DNA of 17,161 bases, taken from the NCBI GenBank assembly GCA_035527455.1, contig DATLAN010000008.1, positions 1 to 17,161 of the forward strand, given 5' to 3'. The position numbers were made by a program, and so were the translations under genes. Of the stretch, positions 15,699 to 17,161 are shown one piece after another. Position 1 is the stretch's first letter. Each line of letters starts with the position of its first letter. The notes beneath the pieces are model-generated. The model had not been told where the DNA came from. It was given only the letters and a program-made list of their open reading frames with translations, and ran no database searches. The stretch comes from DATLAN01 sp035527455 (GTDB taxonomy: Bacteria > Planctomycetota > Planctomycetia > Pirellulales > Thermoguttaceae).

Positions 15699-16361
15699 CT
15701 ACTGAAACGCCTTGGCATCCATGGCGTAGTCGGCGTGGGCGTCGTGGTCGTAGAAGCACCGGCCGATCTCTTCGGCCAGCACGAGGACGAACTCGCGGCT
15801 GAATTGGCGTTCCTGCCGTTCGGAGACGGGGATGCCGACGTTGGGCGGATAGACCGTTTGCGGCGGCTCTTTTTCGAAGATGGGCTCGGCGTCGCGGGCA
15901 CAATCGTAGACCACGATCGAGACATTCGCCGTTCCCTGGTAGAGCGTCTGATCCAACAGGAGATTGAAATCCCGCAGATCGATCCCCACCACCATATCGG
16001 CCCCCAACGCCTGGCCCACTTCGCCGTAGTGGTCCCAGTCGCCGTTTTCGTCGAGCCACTCGACCACTTCCCGCTGAGGAATGACTTGGATCTTGGGCAC
16101 GTTCGCCTGCAGCAGCCGACTGACCTCCCGGGCGAGGTCTCGGTTGACCAGGTGCGTGCGATAGGTCAGATCGGCCACCGGGCGGCAGACGACGACCACC
16201 TTTTTCCCCTCCAAACCGTCGAATTCGGCGTCGATGTTCGTGCCTTTGATCCAATAGGCCAAAGTCGAGAGCGCTCCAACGCAACCGCCGCCCGAGATCA
16301 CGGCGGCGGCCAGAACCAAGACGGCCGCTGGGTATCCGTACCGTAGAAGGGAACGAGTCAT
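15699..16361 (-). CDS. Lipoprotein of unknown function
   Basis: The product has 220 residues. Signal peptide MTRSLLRYGYPAAVLVLAAA leads to VISGGGC (lipidated Cys near 27). The mature protein has an alternating beta/alpha pattern (KKVVVVCRPV, IQVIPQREVVEWLDENGDWDHYGEVGQALGADMVVGIDLRDF, ANVSIVVYDC) and ends with a helical C-terminus. The part GADMVVGIDLRDFNLL resembles proteins that compute a periplasmic component from a named factor, such as CsgG/LpoB-like folds, but this is only a guess. The ATG at 16361 follows AAGGAAG; an upstream in-frame extension of 48 codons lacks sense. No catalytic motif is visible. It is separated by 117 bases from the hydrolase gene on the same strand. Confidence 0.7.
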   Translation of the reverse strand: MTRSLLRYGYPAAVLVLAAAVISGGGCVGALSTLAYWIKGTNIDAEFDGLEGKKVVVVCRPVADLTYRTHLVNRDLAREVSRLLQANVPKIQVIPQREVVEWLDENGDWDHYGEVGQALGADMVVGIDLRDFNLLLDQTLYQGTANVSIVVYDCARDAEPIFEKEPPQTVYPPNVGIPVSERQERQFSREFVLVLAEEIGRCFYDHDAHADYAMDAKAFQ

Positions 16362-16565
16362 CGTACTTCCTTGTGTTCGATATGTGGGAAGTGCCGGCCG
16401 CGGACGGCGCGAGGTCCATCGATTTCGACGAAGACCGTCCCTGCTCGCCGCGTCGATCAGGTGAGAAGAGCGGAGAAAGATACCGGGAAGTCGGGTCTCC
16501 TGCAAGGCCGATTCGTGCGAAAAAGGGAGAAATGGGGGTGCCGGGAAAGGTGCGAAAGCGAGGGG

Positions 16566-16913
16566 TCAGCCGGGGGAATCCGATCCGGTCGTCAACTGGC
16601 AACCGAGAACGTCGGCCAACCGGTCCATGACGTCGGATCGCAGCGTGCGTTCGCCCGTCAAGAAGTCGTCGAGCATCAAGGGCGTGATGCCTGACTTCTC
16701 AGCGATTGCCGCCAAGGACAGCTCGCTGGCGTGGATCGCCCGACGCAACTCGCCGCTTAGCGTCGTTTCCTCGCGTGCTTCCCTCCGCATCTGGTCTCGC
16801 ACGGCCATTTCCGGCAGTTCCGCGGCGATTTGCTCCCGGTACTGCCGCAGACGCTGCTGCTCGGCGGGGCTGAGTTCACGAGTAGTCCGTCTTGCTTGTC
16901 GCTTGTCCGACAT
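16566..16913 (-). CDS. XRE-type helix-turn-helix regulator, probable antitoxin
   Basis: The product has 115 residues. The N-terminal half (1-50) is charged and helical (SPAEQQRLRQYREQIAAELPEM). The C-terminal half (about 53-104) is a Cro/C1-type helix-turn-helix: LRRAIHASELSLAAIAEKSG with ITPLMLDDFLTGERTLRSDVMDRLADVLG. It probably binds DNA as a dimer and represses its own operon. The ATG at 16913 lies 5 bases from the stop of the upstream toxin-like gene, so the two are very likely cotranscribed. Toxin-first order with an HTH antitoxin is also seen in HigBA-like systems. Confidence 0.8.
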   Translation of the reverse strand: MSDKRQARRTTRELSPAEQQRLRQYREQIAAELPEMAVRDQMRREAREETTLSGELRRAIHASELSLAAIAEKSGITPLMLDDFLTGERTLRSDVMDRLADVLGCQLTTGSDSPG

Positions 16914-16918
16914 GGCTG

Positions 16919-17161
16919 CTAGCGAGGTTCAGGGACTTCGTATGTCGATGCTGTGACCGGAAGAATCGTTGTTTCGTCCAACTCATCGTAAACCGCCATG
17001 ATATAGCGGCCATCGGAAGTATACCCCCAAACGGCAGGAAGACCGGAATAGCGGCTGTAACGCTTGGAATCCCTTCGGATTCGAGCAACAATTGAGTTAT
17101 GAGGACTTCTCGGCTGCTGATCGTGCTTTTGGTTTCGGCCAGTGTGCTTGTGGATTTGGTG
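16919..17161 (-). CDS. BrnT/DUF4258-like toxin, C-terminal fragment
   Basis: Eighty residues are visible up to the TAG at 16919-16921; the 5' end is outside the window. The C-terminal half reads YSGLPAVWGYTSDGRYIMAV, then YDELDETTILPVTASTYEVPEP. This pattern (G.T..GRY...V.....D.T..PVTAYEV) matches small RelE-fold relatives of the BrnT/DUF4258 type, which are ribonuclease-like toxins. The first 35 residues are basic and fit less well, so a frameshift or degenerated N-terminus cannot be excluded. The gene lies directly upstream of the XRE-type gene. Confidence 0.6.
   Translation of the reverse strand, partial: HQIHKHTGRNQKHDQQPRSPHNSIVARIRRDSKRYSRYSGLPAVWGYTSDGRYIMAVYDELDETTILPVTASTYEVPEPR

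Overview
The window looks like chromosomal DNA of a planctomycete, most likely Pirellulales-like. The evidence is high GC content, two secreted type I sulfatases side by side, a small STN-like protein of a kind common in this phylum, a lipoprotein beginning CRMCASPYDY, many secreted proteins and lipoproteins, short transcription units that change strand often, and several families of short palindromic repeats in the gaps. No phage, plasmid or transposase gene is visible, and no CRISPR array. The assignment rests on recognising families and repeat style, not on a database search.

Layout. Positions 1-2568 (+): the end of an RND/HlyD-type periplasmic adaptor, a secreted prenyltransferase/squalene-oxidase-repeat protein, and an exported STN-like protein with an apparent third structural repeat. 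Positions 2605-7157 (-): a di-haem cytochrome c peroxidase and two sulfatases. Positions 7158-7916: a 759-base gap without a convincing gene, then asnS (+, 7917-9311). Positions 9393-10290 (-): a two-gene module of a 79-residue acidic protein and a nucleotidyltransferase whose reading frames overlap by 110 bases. Positions 10662-12373 (+): a GAF-SpoIIE phosphatase, then tRNA-Leu(GAG) with its own promoter, whose -35 box overlaps the phosphatase stop codon. Position 12528 onward: a small lipoprotein (-), a GT39-like membrane glycosyltransferase (+), an alpha/beta-hydrolase-fold protein lacking the usual nucleophilic Ser (-), another lipoprotein (-), and at the right edge an XRE-type regulator behind the 3' end of a small toxin-like gene (-).

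How the genes fit together. This is mostly housekeeping and cell-envelope content, not one dedicated pathway. The sulfatases and peroxidase face the periplasm and fit a marine or mucin/sulfated-glycan lifestyle and peroxide defence. The NTase pair and the right-edge pair look like separate toxin-antitoxin-type cassettes.

The most interesting signals are: (1) hairpins with GTAG at the foot, in three unrelated stem sequences, two of them arranged as inverted REPIN-like pairs; (2) dual coding of the NTase glycine-rich motif and the C-terminus of its small partner; (3) three in-register 28-residue repeats in the STN-like protein; and (4) a hydrolase with Asp at the nucleophile elbow.
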